Source of the DNA: Herbaspirillum huttiense
GTDB taxonomy: Bacteria; Pseudomonadota; Gammaproteobacteria; Burkholderiales; Burkholderiaceae_D
Direction of reading: 5' to 3'
Assembly: GCF_004367745.1 (NCBI RefSeq)
Contig: NZ_CP037993.1
Span: 1,860,001-1,924,000 of the forward strand
Length of the DNA: 64,000 bases
Shown in pieces: positions 37,156-48,000 of the stretch (the first letter of the stretch is position 1; every line of letters starts with the position of its first letter). The notes beneath the pieces were generated by a model. That model was not told the origin of the DNA, did not search any database, and was given only the letters and a program-made list of their open reading frames with translations. A program made the translations under genes and the position numbers.

Positions 37156-38067
37156 ATGCATGTTCTTGGCAAGGCTGGTCTCGCATTCGCGGGCGCGGTA
37201 CTGATCCTGGGTGGTGTGGTCGCCTGTTCGCCGCTGTCGGCCATCAATGCCGTCACGCCCGCTTCTTCCTACGTCAAGACCGAAGGGGTGGCCTACGCCA
37301 ACACCGATAACCCGCGTCAAAAGCTGGACATCTATCGTCCTGCCAACGCTCCGGCCACCGCCTCCGGTCCGGGCTTGCCGGTGGTGGTGTTCTTCTATGG
37401 CGGCAGCTGGAACGAGGGCAGCCGCAAGGATTACGCCTTCGTCGGCGAGGCCCTGAGTTCACGCGGTTTCATCGCCGTACTGCCTGATTACCGCGTCTAT
37501 CCCGAAGTGCGTTATCCCGATTTCGTGAAGGACAGCGCCCAGGCCGTGGCCTGGACCTTGCGCTCGGTGCGCGAACTGGGCGGCGATCCGCAGCGCGTCT
37601 TTGTCATGGGACATAGCGCCGGTGCCTACAATGCCGCCATGGTGGCGCTCGATGCGCGCTGGCTGCGCGCAGCCGGGGCCTCGCCGGCACAGCTGCGCGG
37701 CTGGATCGGCCTGGCCGGACCCTATGATTTCCTGCCCATCGAAAACGAGGATGTAAAACCGGTCTTCTTCGCGCCCGATTCGCCACCGGATTCGCAACCG
37801 GTGCGGCACGTGGAGGCCGGTGCGCCGCCCGCGTTGCTGATTGCCTCGCACAAGGACAAGCTGGTGGGCGCCGAACGCAATACCGGCGGTCTGGCCAAAC
37901 TGCTGCGCGCAAAGCAGGTGCCGGTGGTGGAGCGCTACTTCGACAACACCTCGCACGCTTCGCTGGTGGGCAGCCTCTCTCGGCCGCTGCGTTTCATCGC
38001 GCCGACTCTCGAAGAAGTGAGCCAATTCATTGAAAATCCGCCACCGCGTCCGGAGCCTTCCAAGTGA
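37156..38067 (+). CDS. lipoprotein alpha/beta-hydrolase (esterase)
   Basis: 303 residues, ATG at 37156 after CTGGAG. The signal peptide ends in a lipobox-like VVAC, giving a lipidated Cys24. The alpha/beta-hydrolase domain begins KLDIYRPANAP; oxyanion hole FFYGGSWNEGSR, nucleophile VMGHSAGAYNA, and a late FDNTSHASLVG carrying the catalytic His. It resembles the BD-FAE/carboxylesterase group. It is placed between ada and alkB, overlapping alkB by 4 bp, so it is probably induced with the alkylation response although nothing in the protein explains why. It is probably attached to the outer membrane facing the periplasm. Confidence 0.87.
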   Translation: MHVLGKAGLAFAGAVLILGGVVACSPLSAINAVTPASSYVKTEGVAYANTDNPRQKLDIYRPANAPATASGPGLPVVVFFYGGSWNEGSRKDYAFVGEALSSRGFIAVLPDYRVYPEVRYPDFVKDSAQAVAWTLRSVRELGGDPQRVFVMGHSAGAYNAAMVALDARWLRAAGASPAQLRGWIGLAGPYDFLPIENEDVKPVFFAPDSPPDSQPVRHVEAGAPPALLIASHKDKLVGAERNTGGLAKLLRAKQVPVVERYFDNTSHASLVGSLSRPLRFIAPTLEEVSQFIENPPPRPEPSK

Positions 38068-38717
38068 CGGGTGACCTCTTCGCTGGCCTGGCGCGTGACC
38101 CTTCGGTGGAGACCATCACCGAAGGTGCGCTGCTGCTGCGCGCCTTTGTCGACGAAGAGGAAGCCGCAGCCTTGATGTCGGCCATCGACAAGGTTCTGGC
38201 CGCCTCGCCCCTGCGCCACATGCAGACCCCGGGCGGTTTCCGCATGTCGGTGGCGATGAGCAATTGCGGCCAGTTTGGATGGGTGACGGATCGTCGCGGC
38301 TATCGTTACCAGTCGCTCGATCCATTGGCCGAGCGCGACTGGCCAGCCATGCCTGAGGCCTTTGCGGCATTGGCCGCGCGCGCCTCGGCGGCGGCGGGGT
38401 TTGCAGGATTCGATCCTGACGCTTGCCTCATCAATCGCTACGAACCCGGTGCCCGCATGTCGCTGCATCAGGACAAGAATGAACTGGACATGGACCAGCC
38501 CAACGTCTCGGTCTCGCTCGGTCTGCCCGCGACCTTCCTGTTCGGTGGCATGGCGCGCACCGACAAGCCGCAGCGCATGCGGCTGGAGAGTGGCGATGTG
38601 GTGGTGTGGGGTGGCCCGGCGCGGCTGGCCTTCCATGGTGTCGATCCCTTGCGCGACGGCGAGCACCCGCTGACCGGACGCTGCCGTTACAACCTGACTT
38701 TCCGCCGCGCGCGCTGA
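38064..38717 (+). CDS. alkB: DNA oxidative demethylase AlkB
   Basis: 217 residues from a GTG overlapping the esterase stop (GTGA). The Fe(II)/2-oxoglutarate dioxygenase triad is H135-x-D137 (SLHQDKNE) with a later His (LAFHGVDPL), and the 2-oxoglutarate-binding end RYNLTFR matches the family NxTxR motif. It repairs 1-methyladenine and 3-methylcytosine in DNA and RNA. Member of the ada regulon; the GTG start and coupling suggest modest translation. Confidence 0.95.
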   Translation: MTGDLFAGLARDPSVETITEGALLLRAFVDEEEAAALMSAIDKVLAASPLRHMQTPGGFRMSVAMSNCGQFGWVTDRRGYRYQSLDPLAERDWPAMPEAFAALAARASAAAGFAGFDPDACLINRYEPGARMSLHQDKNELDMDQPNVSVSLGLPATFLFGGMARTDKPQRMRLESGDVVVWGGPARLAFHGVDPLRDGEHPLTGRCRYNLTFRRAR

Positions 38718-38728
38718 GCGCTGCCGAT

Positions 38729-39964
38729 TCAGGCGCGTGCCGCTGGCCGCGCCGCTTTTCTACGCGGCACCGAAGCGGTGGCGGTGCGCGCGGCAGGTTT
38801 GCGACGTGGCTTGCGGGCCGGTTGTTGTTCCGCCTCTTGCAGACGCTGTTGCAGCAAGGCCAGTACAGCGGCTTCCTCCGGTGACAGATCCTGCAACTCT
38901 TCCACCAGTTCGGCCTGCACCCGTTCTTCCAGCCGCTCCGCAAAACTGCCGTCCAGGTAGCTTTCGATGACGGCAGGATGCACGTAACACTTGCGGCAGA
39001 TGGAAGGCGTATTGCCCAGGCGGCGCGCCACGTTCTCGATGGCGCGCACCACGTTCTGCTTGGCCTGCGCCTGCGAGTCCACCCGCTCGAAGGCCTGCAG
39101 CGCCAGCGTGGCCAGCACCGTGCCGGCCCAGGTGCGGAAATCCTTGGCACTGAAATCCTCACCAGCCGCTTCACGCAGATAGGCATTCACGTCACCCGAA
39201 TCGATGCAGTGGCGCTCGCCCTCGTCATCCACGTACTGGAACAGTTCCTGCCCCGGCAACTCGCGCATCTTGCGGATGATGCGGGCCACATAGGGATCGT
39301 GCAGCTTGATTTCATGCTGCACGCCGCTCTTGCCGCGGAAGCGGAACAGCACATCGCTGCCATCCACACGCACGTGGCGATGGCGCAGCGTGGTCAGGCC
39401 GAAGGATTGATTCTGTTTGGCGTATTCGTCATTGCCCACGCGCATGAAGGTGGTCTGCAGCAGATGCACGACAGCGGCCAAGACTTTCTGCCGATGCAGG
39501 CCGGGACGTTTCAGGTCTTGCTCCACCACGCGGCGGATGGTCGGCAGCGCGCGCGCAAAACTGATCATGCGCAGGTACTTGGCATCATCGCGCACCGAGC
39601 GCCAGCGTGCGTGATAGCGATACTGCTTGCGCCCGCGCGCATCGCGTCCGGTGGCCTGGATGTGGCCGTTGGCGTGCGGGCTGATCCAGACGTCTTCCCA
39701 AGCGGGCGGGATGGCCAGAGACTTGAGGCGCGCCACCACATCGTCATCACGAATGAGCTCGCCGTGCGCATCGTGATAAGCGAAGCCCTTGCCACGCCGG
39801 CGGCGGCGTATGCCCGGCATGCCGTCGTTGACATAGCGCAGCTGGTTGGCGCGGGCGATGTCGATGGCCTCGTACTGATGGCGGGCATCGGCGGGCGGCG
39901 GAGCCGAAGGCGACGGCGATGATGATGATGAAGATTGTTCGGACGCTGCGGCGATACGATCCAT
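38729..39964 (-). CDS. eukaryote-like DNA topoisomerase IB
   Basis: 411 residues from the ATG at 39964 (GAGGAG site). It has the poxvirus/bacterial TopIB layout: a short Ser/Pro N-terminus, the domain with RRRRRGKGFAYHDAHGE and IPPAWEDVWISPHANGHIQA, and the catalytic core with YRYHARWR, KDFRTWAGTV and the nucleophile in SICRKCYVHP (Tyr at about 327). The C-terminal 35 residues are a basic, Ala/Lys/Arg-rich tail like those that bind DNA non-specifically. It relaxes supercoils by nicking one strand. Stand-alone gene, convergent with alkB, often present in Burkholderiales. Confidence 0.94.
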   Translation of the reverse strand: MDRIAAASEQSSSSSSPSPSAPPPADARHQYEAIDIARANQLRYVNDGMPGIRRRRRGKGFAYHDAHGELIRDDDVVARLKSLAIPPAWEDVWISPHANGHIQATGRDARGRKQYRYHARWRSVRDDAKYLRMISFARALPTIRRVVEQDLKRPGLHRQKVLAAVVHLLQTTFMRVGNDEYAKQNQSFGLTTLRHRHVRVDGSDVLFRFRGKSGVQHEIKLHDPYVARIIRKMRELPGQELFQYVDDEGERHCIDSGDVNAYLREAAGEDFSAKDFRTWAGTVLATLALQAFERVDSQAQAKQNVVRAIENVARRLGNTPSICRKCYVHPAVIESYLDGSFAERLEERVQAELVEELQDLSPEEAAVLALLQQRLQEAEQQPARKPRRKPAARTATASVPRRKAARPAARA

Positions 39965-40098
39965 GATGGTCTCCTCGGACGCTGTCCGCCGGGAGATCCG
40001 GCGGCCGTCCATGCGGGCCATTATTGAGCAATCGCCGTGGCGCGGCAGTCAGCCATCGGCCGGGGATGGTGTGGGATTTTTCCGGCAGGCAGGTCGAC

Positions 40099-41811
40099 TC
40101 AGAACGCCCATTGCAGGTTGAAGCCGCCAGTCACGGCCGCCGTCTGGAAACCTTGCGGCTTGGCCAGTGGCGTGGCCACGAACATGTCATAGCTCAGCTT
40201 GCCGAGATTGCCGCGCAAGCCCAGTGCCGCGCCCGTGAGCCGCTGGCCGGTGAGGAATTGCGCCGAGGGCCCTGCGACCGCGCCGGTATCGATACCGGCA
40301 AACACTTCCTGCCCGCTCTCGCCCAGGCCCAGCGCCAGTTCATTGCGCAGGAACCAGCCACGCTCGGCCTGCAGCGTCAGTTCGCCGTCGAAACCGCGCA
40401 CCGTATAACGGCCGCCGATGGAAAACTGATCCTGCGGCGGCAGACTGCCCCGGTTCCACTGCGCGCGCAGCGTGCTGCTGTAGCGCAGGCGCGCACCGGC
40501 CAGCTGGAACGGCGCATTGACGGAGGCATCCAGCAGCCACAGACCATAGCGCGTGCCGATCTGCGGCAGGTCGAAGGGCGAGCTGGGCTCGGCCCCTTGC
40601 GTATCGAGTGAACGGCGATAGGCCAGCGTGGCATCGGCAATCGCATCGCCCAGAAACTGCCGGTGATTCAGTCCCGCTTCCCACGCCGTGGTGCGGCGTT
40701 GCTGGGCGCCGACTTCGAGTTCGTCAATCGCGTTGTAAGCCTTGCGCAGCAAGGCTTTGCCGAAGGCCGTGGTCTTGCCGGCGGCATCGCGATGGAGCAG
40801 GCGAGACAGTTTGAATTCGGTGGTTTCGGAACGCCCGCTGTAGACGAAATTCTCGAAGGCCCCCGCGACCGTCTGGTGATAGCGGTTACCCGACATCGTC
40901 ACGGCCGCCATCCAGTTGCCCAGCGGGAGCGAGTAATGCAGCGTGTAGGCATGGCTGCCGTGGTCGCCGTAGTGATTCAGGCTGCGGCTGACGCTGACGT
41001 AGAAGAGGTCATTGAGGGTCCACCAATTGTCATAGGACAAGGTCAGCCCGGCCAGGTATTTGCCGGTGGCCTTGGCACCGCCATCGTCCAGCGATGCCGT
41101 GAGACGGAAGGGGAAAGCCTGCTGGTACTGGATCACCAGATCGCTGTCGCCCGCCTCGGCCCCCTTGTCCTCGGAGGGCGTGATCTTGATGTCGGCCTGC
41201 ACGGTCGGCAGGCGCTTGAAATTTTCCAGGCCCTGTTCGATATCGCGCAGGTTGAGGATGTCGCCCGGGCTGATGGGCAGGGCATTGAAGGCGGTCCCGC
41301 GCGCATTGGCGTCGGGCGCAAAGCGGATGTGGCGCACGCGCCCCGGCACCACGCTCAGCACCAGCCGTCCCGTCGACAGATCTTGAGGACGCGCCAGCAC
41401 GCGCGTGGTGGTGTAGCCGCGCGCGACGATGGCGCTCTCGACCCGGGCCAGGACCAGGTTCACGCCTTGCGAGCCCAGGCAGCGGCCGACCGCGCCACGT
41501 TCGCCGGTGACGCTGTCGAGCGCAAAACGAAAACGCTCGGCCTGTTCACCCTCCAGCGCAATCGCCGTGATCCTGCGGCAGGGTTGCTCCTGCTCGGGGA
41601 AATCCTGCGCCATCGCGCTGGCGGCGGGCGTACCCAGATTCACGTCAGGACGCTGCTCCTGCTGCTGGCGCAGGGCGCGTTCGCGTTCGCGCTGCAACTG
41701 CTCCTGGTTGACGGCGGTTTGCCCGTGGGCAAGGGAAATGACCAGATTCAGACCAAGGATGAGTACAAATCGGGGAGAGGGCGAACGGAAGATGGAAGAC
41801 ATCGGAAACAT
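40099..41811 (-). CDS. cdiB: two-partner-secretion outer-membrane transporter (CdiB/FhaC/ShlB family)
   Basis: 570 residues from the ATG at 41811 (another ATG at 41802). Signal peptide about 30 residues (cleaved after AHG), then a basic/Gln-rich plug-helix region, POTRA-type domain with LSTGRLVLSVVPGRVRHIRF and a C-terminal beta-barrel beginning about residue 230. The FhaC motif FSIGGRYTVRGFDGE near residue 470 is in the loop that closes the pore, and the protein ends in an aromatic (LQWAF), as outer-membrane barrels do. It exports the divergent CdiA-like exoprotein. In most CDI loci cdiB is on the same strand as cdiA, so this head-to-head order is unusual. Confidence 0.93.
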   Translation of the reverse strand: MFPMSSIFRSPSPRFVLILGLNLVISLAHGQTAVNQEQLQRERERALRQQQEQRPDVNLGTPAASAMAQDFPEQEQPCRRITAIALEGEQAERFRFALDSVTGERGAVGRCLGSQGVNLVLARVESAIVARGYTTTRVLARPQDLSTGRLVLSVVPGRVRHIRFAPDANARGTAFNALPISPGDILNLRDIEQGLENFKRLPTVQADIKITPSEDKGAEAGDSDLVIQYQQAFPFRLTASLDDGGAKATGKYLAGLTLSYDNWWTLNDLFYVSVSRSLNHYGDHGSHAYTLHYSLPLGNWMAAVTMSGNRYHQTVAGAFENFVYSGRSETTEFKLSRLLHRDAAGKTTAFGKALLRKAYNAIDELEVGAQQRRTTAWEAGLNHRQFLGDAIADATLAYRRSLDTQGAEPSSPFDLPQIGTRYGLWLLDASVNAPFQLAGARLRYSSTLRAQWNRGSLPPQDQFSIGGRYTVRGFDGELTLQAERGWFLRNELALGLGESGQEVFAGIDTGAVAGPSAQFLTGQRLTGAALGLRGNLGKLSYDMFVATPLAKPQGFQTAAVTGGFNLQWAF

Positions 41812-41958
41812 GGTGAGTCGTCCCAAAGCCACACTGGGCAAGGGATTCAAAAGAAATGGGAGGGCTGGCAAAACAAGTGTTGGATTTTGCCTACAAGAAA
41901 GCTTCTCGTGTAATGAAAAATCACCTTTCCTCGTTAACCTAAATTAACATCCCGACCC

Positions 41959-42036
41959 TGGCAAGCAAAATCTTGCCAACCGGAAACGGAAAACAACGAA
42001 TCGGGGTTCGTTGTCGTGGCCGGTCATAACGACAAC
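41959..42036 (+). promoter_or_regulatory. structured 5' leader of cdiA with mutually exclusive hairpins
   Basis: TGGCAAG/CTTGCCA (41959-41965/41972-41978) is one stem. ACAACGAA (41993-42000) pairs TTCGTTGT (42007-42014), but GTTGTCGT (42010-42017) can instead pair ACGACAAC (42029-42036); the two stems share bases 42010-42014. The second lies 16 bases before the cdiA ATG. The TTAACCTAAATTAAC stretch (41934-41948) before it is the A+T-rich part of the divergent gap. Confidence 0.45.
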
Positions 42037-42052
42037 AGCACCCGGGGTTTTC

Positions 42053-45000
42053 ATGAATCGTCAGCGTTACAAGCTGGTTTTCAACCGGCATCGTGGCCAG
42101 TTGATGGCCGTTGCAGAAATCGCCTCCAGCATTCAGCATCACGGCCGCACATCGGCCAACGGTGCGGCGATGCCGGACCTGTTACCGTCCGCTTTGCGCT
42201 TTTCGCTGCTGGCGGTAGCGCTGGCCCTGGCCATGAACACGGTGGCCCATGCGCAGATCCTGGGCGACCGCAGCGCCCCGCGCAACCAGCAGCCGACCGT
42301 GCTGGCCACACCCAATGGCGTGCCGGTGGTCAACATCCAGACCCCTGGTGCAGCGGGGGTGTCGCTCAACAGCTACCGGCAATTCGATGTCGGCCCCAAT
42401 GGCGCCATCCTCAACAATGCGCAGGGCACAACGGCCACCCAGCTGGGCGGCTATGTGGCGGGCAATCCATGGCTGGCCACGGGCGCAGCGCGCGTGATCG
42501 TGAACCAGGTCAACTCGGCCAACCCCAGCTATCTGCGCGGCTACCTGGAAGTGGCGGGGGCGCGGGCGCAGGTGGTGGTGGCCAATCCGGCGGGCATCAC
42601 CTGTTCCGGCTGCGGCTTCATCAATGCCAATCGCGCCACGCTCACCACGGGCGTACCCCAGATCGTCAACGGCAATCTGGACAGCTATCGCGTGGCCAGC
42701 GGTGCGGTACGCATCGAGGGCAACGGCATGGATGCCAGCCGCACCGATTACGCCGAGATCATCGCGCGCGCCGTGCAGGTCAATGCCGGCATCTGGGCCC
42801 CCGAACTCAAGGTCAGCGCGGGCCTCAACACCGTCAGCGCGGATCACGCCAGCGTGGTTCCCGGTGTGGCCGCCAGCGACACCGCACCGGCGGTGGCCAT
42901 CGACGTGGCGCAGCTGGGCGGCATGTATGCCGGCCACATCTATCTGACCTCCACCGAGCATGGTGTGGGCGTGCGCAACGCGGGCAACATCGGCGCGTCG
43001 GTAGGCCAGGCGGTGGTGACCGCCGATGGCCGGCTGGAGAACAGCGGCAGTCTCACTGCTACCGGCCTGCTGGCGGTGCAGACCACAGGCGGCATCAGCA
43101 ATGCGGGCGAACTGGGCAGCAAGAGCGCGACCAGCCTCAACACCACCGCGCTGGACAACAGCGGCAGCATCGCCAGTGCCGGTGCGCTGACGGTGCAGGC
43201 CAGCGGCGCGCTGCAGAACACCGGCAGCATCGGCGGCGAGGGCAATGTGCAGATCGCCGCCGCCAGTATCGACAACCGCAACAGCATCGGCAGCAGCACT
43301 TCCCTGGCCGTGCAGGCCGCCGGTTCCCTCAGCAACAGCGGCACGCTCCAGGCCAATGCCGATGCCAGCATCACCGCTGCCAGCGTGGACAACAGCGGCA
43401 CCGTGCGTGCGGCACAGGGTGCGCTGAACGTCAGCAGCAGCGCCCGCACCGGCAATAGCGGACGCATGGAAGCGGCGCAGGGCGTGAACCTGCAGGTCGG
43501 CAGCCTCGCCAACAGCGGCGGCGTCAATGCCGGTGAGCGCTTGCGCATCGAGGCTGCGCAGAGCATCAGCAACGACGGCACGCTGGCCGCCAATGGACCC
43601 GTGGCCGTGCAAGCCGCCAGCCTGGCCAACCGGGGAACGCTGGCCTCCAGTGCAGATGCGGTCAACGTGACGACCAGCGGAACCCTGGCCAACCAGGGCC
43701 AGGTGAATGGTGCACAAGCACTCACGCTGACAGCGGCAGGCATCGACAACCACAGCGGCAAGCTCAGCGCCAACGACATCCGCATCGACAGCCAGAACCA
43801 GTCCCTCGACAATCGCCAGGGCAACATCGCCGCACAGCGTGACGTCCGCATTGCCAGCGGCGCGCTCGACAACGGCAGCGGCAACATCGTCGCGCAGGGC
43901 AAGCTCGACATCCGCAGCGGTGACCTCGGCAATGACGGCGGCCTGCTGCAAGCGGGCGATGCATTGAGCCTGGATGCCGGCAGCAACACCGTGCGCAACG
44001 CCAATTCCGGCAGCGCGCGCGGCATCGTGGCGCAAGGTCCGCTGAGCGTGACGGCGGGGGCGCTGGTCAATCGGGGCAATGTCTCGTCCAACGGCGACAT
44101 CAGCCTCAAGACCACCGGCCTGGACAACGATGCCGGCGTGATCGGTGCCAATGGCAAGCTGACGGTGGAGGGCAGTGCCGTGAGCAATCGCGGCGGCTCG
44201 CTGCAGGCCAGACAGGGCGTGGATCTGCAGGTGGGCAGCGGTAGCGTGGACAACAGCGCGGGCCTGATGCGCTCGGATGGCACCGTCAACGTGCAGGCCG
44301 GGACCGTCCGCAACGACAGCACCCAGGGCCAGAACCAGGGCATCGAAGGCGCCACCGTCAGCGTCAGCGCGGCCGACATCAGCAACCGCCAGGGCGCGAT
44401 GCGCGGTGATGCCATCACGCTCACCGCCGGCGCCCGCATCGACAACAACGCCGGCCTGATCTCCGCCACCAACAGCGCCAGCCTCACGGATGCCAACCCG
44501 GCCAGCCGTGCGCTGGTCATCGACAACAGCAACGGCACCGTCATCGCCGGACAGCAGACCAGCGTTTTGGCCTATTCCTTCACGGGGAGCGGCAGGTTCC
44601 TGAGCCAGAAGGACCTGCGCATCGACCTGGTGGCGTCGATTCTTCATACCGGCCAGATAGGGGCGAGCGGTGACATCGACCTGCGCACCGCAGGTACCTT
44701 CGCCAATGCCGGTGCGGTCGGTGCGGGCGGCACGCTCATGCTCACCGCCGCCACCATCGACAACCAGGCCAGCGGCTCGTTGGTGGGCAATACCCTGAAG
44801 CTCAAGGCCACCGACGTTCACACCTTCATCAACCGTGGCCTGATCGATGGCGTCAATACGGTCATCGAGAGCAGCACCGTCAACAACCTCGGTACCGGCC
44901 GCATCTATGGCGACAACATCGCCATCGGTGCAGACGTGTTGAACAACCAGGCCGAGACCGTCAACGGCGTGACCAGCGCACCGGTCATTGCGGCCCGCAA

Positions 45001-48000
45001 CCGCCTCGACATCGGCGCGGGCGTGGTCAACAACAGCGAGCACGGGCTGATCTATTCGGTCGGCGACATGGCCATCGGCGGCGCGCTGGACGCCAACAAG
45101 AAGGCCACCGGCAGCGCCCGCGAGATCAACAACAGCAGTGCCACCATCAATGCCGATGGCAACCTGAGCATTGCGGCGGGAAGCATCAACAACACCAATG
45201 CGCATCTGGAGACGACGGACCAGACGGGGCCGGGCAATCGCATTGTCAGCTTCCGGGTCAACGGCTCGTCCCAGTTGCTGGACTCCAAGTCGGCCTGGCT
45301 CTACAACCGGGGCTCCGGCGAGATCCTGGATGCGTCCAACTGGCGCGCCATGGGCGATGAAGACAACTATCGCCTGTTGCTGCCCTCGGCTGCCTATCCT
45401 GCCGAGCGCTATGGTCCGCCGTTTGATTATTCGCGTGGCGCGCGGGGCGACAGTGCGGTGGCCATCGCCTATACGCCGGCCTACAGCCAGGGTGCGATGG
45501 GGGATGCTGATGCGGTCTACTATCCGGCCATCATCAATTACAAACCGGGTGATCGCATCTGGTCGGTGATGGGAGTGACGCCGCCCGCTGAAGATCCGGG
45601 CCCCGGGCCGGGTTCGGAGCCGCGTCCTGGCGAAGCCTGCTACGAATCCTGCGTCTCGGTGCCGGTCCCGGCGGGAGTCTACGACGCGTGGAAAGCCGCC
45701 TATGACGTCTGGAAGCCCAAGTACGACGCCTACATCGCCGCGTTGCTTGCTCTCAATGACAAGATCAACGCCTTCAACAACAACGTCAACAGCCGCTCCT
45801 ACCGCGAATGGACCATCTACGACGGTACCGAGCAGATCACGCGCACGGTCGTCACCAAGAGCGATCCGGGCATGATCACGTCCGGCGGCAACATGAGCCT
45901 GGCCGCTGGCACCGTCAACAACTACGCCAGCCAGTTCATTGCGGGCGGCACGGTGGCCGGCGACAGTGTCAACGGCACCAACCTCAACAACACCGGCCCG
46001 CTGGGCCGCCAGCGCGTGGTCTCTACGGGCTCGGCCAGCTACACCTACGTCAAGAGCCACACCTTCAGTGCAGATGATCGGCGCTACGACGATGCGCCGT
46101 ATCAGTCGCAGGACATCGTCACCAACTTCCAGCTGGACATCACGCCGACCAGCGGCGCCGGACCGAACCGGCAGAGTTCGGTACGCGCGGTGGCCTCGTC
46201 GGTATCGGGCGCCTCGGGTGCGAGTGCAGGTGCGGCCAGCATCCGCATCGCCAACCTCGACCTGACGCTGCCCAACAATGCACTCTTCCGCATCAATGCG
46301 GGCCCGGCGCAGCGCTTCCTCGTGCAGACCGATCCGCAGTTCGTTGGCACGCGCAGCTGGCTGTCGTCGGATTTCATGTTGAATCAACTGGGCCTGACGG
46401 CCAGCGTGCGGCAGCTGGGGGATGGGTTCTATGAACAGCAACTGATCCAGCGCCAGGTGCAGCAGATCACCGGCCAACGGTATCTGGCCGGATACAGCAG
46501 CAATGAAGCGCAATACCAGGCCTTGATGAACGCGGGCGTACAGGTGGCGCAATCACAGCGCTACACGCTGGGCGTGGCGCTGACCGATGCGCAGATTGCG
46601 GAACTGAAGACGGACATTGTCTGGCTGGTCAAGCAGACCGTCACGCTGGCCGATGGCAGCACGCAGGAAGTGCTTGTGCCGCAGGTGTACATCCATGCCT
46701 CCAATGTGCAGGTGACCGGACAAGGCACGCTGATCGCGGGCAATGACGTGGCCTTCCAGGCGGCGCAGGATATCGTCAACAGTGGCGGCACGATTGCGGG
46801 ACGGCAGAGCGTTTCGCTGGCGGGCAACAATGTGCAGAACCTGGGCGGGCGCATCAGCGGCAGTGACGTGACGGTGGCGGCGGCGCAGGACATCAACAAC
46901 ATCGGCGGCACCATTGATGCGCGCAATACGCTGGTGGCCAGTGCGGGTCGTGACATCAACAGCGCTGCCACCACGGTAGCAACGGCCAATGCGGTCACCA
47001 GCGGGACCAACATCAACCAGAATGCGTCGATGTCGGTGTCCGAGAGCAATGGCTCGCTGACTGCCGTAGCCGGGCGCGACATCAATCTAAAGGCCAGCAG
47101 CACCTCTGCGGATAACGTGACGTTGGTTGCGCAACGTGACGTGAACCTGTCGACCGTTCACGAAACGTCTCAAGAAAAGATCACCTGGGCCAGCAACAAC
47201 CGTGCTGAAGTCAATCGGGACAACGCCATTGGAAGCACGGTCCAAGGCAAGGAGATCAGCGTCACGGCAAGCCGCGACATCAATGCGCAGGCAGCCTACG
47301 TCAACGCCGAAGGCTCACTCGCTGCTACAGCAGGCAATAACGTCAATATCGGTACCGATGTGAGCACGGCCAGTGCGCGAGATCAGCACAAGAAGACCGA
47401 CAGCGGCGGCATGTTGGCCTCGCGTACCGTGACCACGGATGACAGCAGCAGCCAGGCCATCAATCAAGGGACGACCTTCTCCGGCAATACGGTGGCGGTG
47501 CGGGCGGGCAATGACATCAATGTCAAGGGCAGCAACGTGGTCTCCACATTGGGGACCGGCATGGCGGCTGGCAATAACGTCAATATCCTGGCCGCTGTTG
47601 ACAGCAGCACCCAAAACAACTTCCGTCAGGAGACTACCAGTGGCGTGATGGGCGCAGGCTTCGGTGTGGCCATAGGCACACGAGAGCAGAGCCATGACGG
47701 AAAGACGCAGGGACAGACGGCGTCTGCTTCGACCGTGGGCAGTACGGATGGGAACGTGAGCATCGTTGCAGGCAATCGTTACACGCAAGTAGGCAGCGAT
47801 GTGATGGCACCGAAGGGTGACATTGATATCGCGGCCAAGTCGGTCGAAATCCGTGCGGCAGAGCAAGCCAGCAAAACCACCACCGAAGACAAGTTCAAGC
47901 AAAGTGGGCTGACGGTCGCGGTCACCAGCCCGGTGATCTCTGCGATCCAGACGGTGGATCAGATGGCCGATGCTGCAAGCAAGACCAAGGATGGGCGCAT

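Noticed and set aside
42001..42052. Possible c-di-GMP riboswitch before cdiA
   Set aside because: The hairpins do not carry the conserved GEMM core or tetraloop/receptor pattern; only alternative stems could be supported.
43080..44400. Regular short repeats that might be taken for a CRISPR array or tandem repeat locus
   Set aside because: The periodicity is at protein level (FHA beta-helix turns) in an unbroken reading frame; repeats are degenerate and no fixed spacer length exists.
42182..46552. A very long open frame (1,456 codons) on the minus strand inside cdiA
   Set aside because: It is the shadow of the repetitive, G+C-rich cdiA coding sequence: His/Arg/Ala-rich, low-complexity product, no ribosome-binding site, and cdiA itself has clear signal and domain structure.
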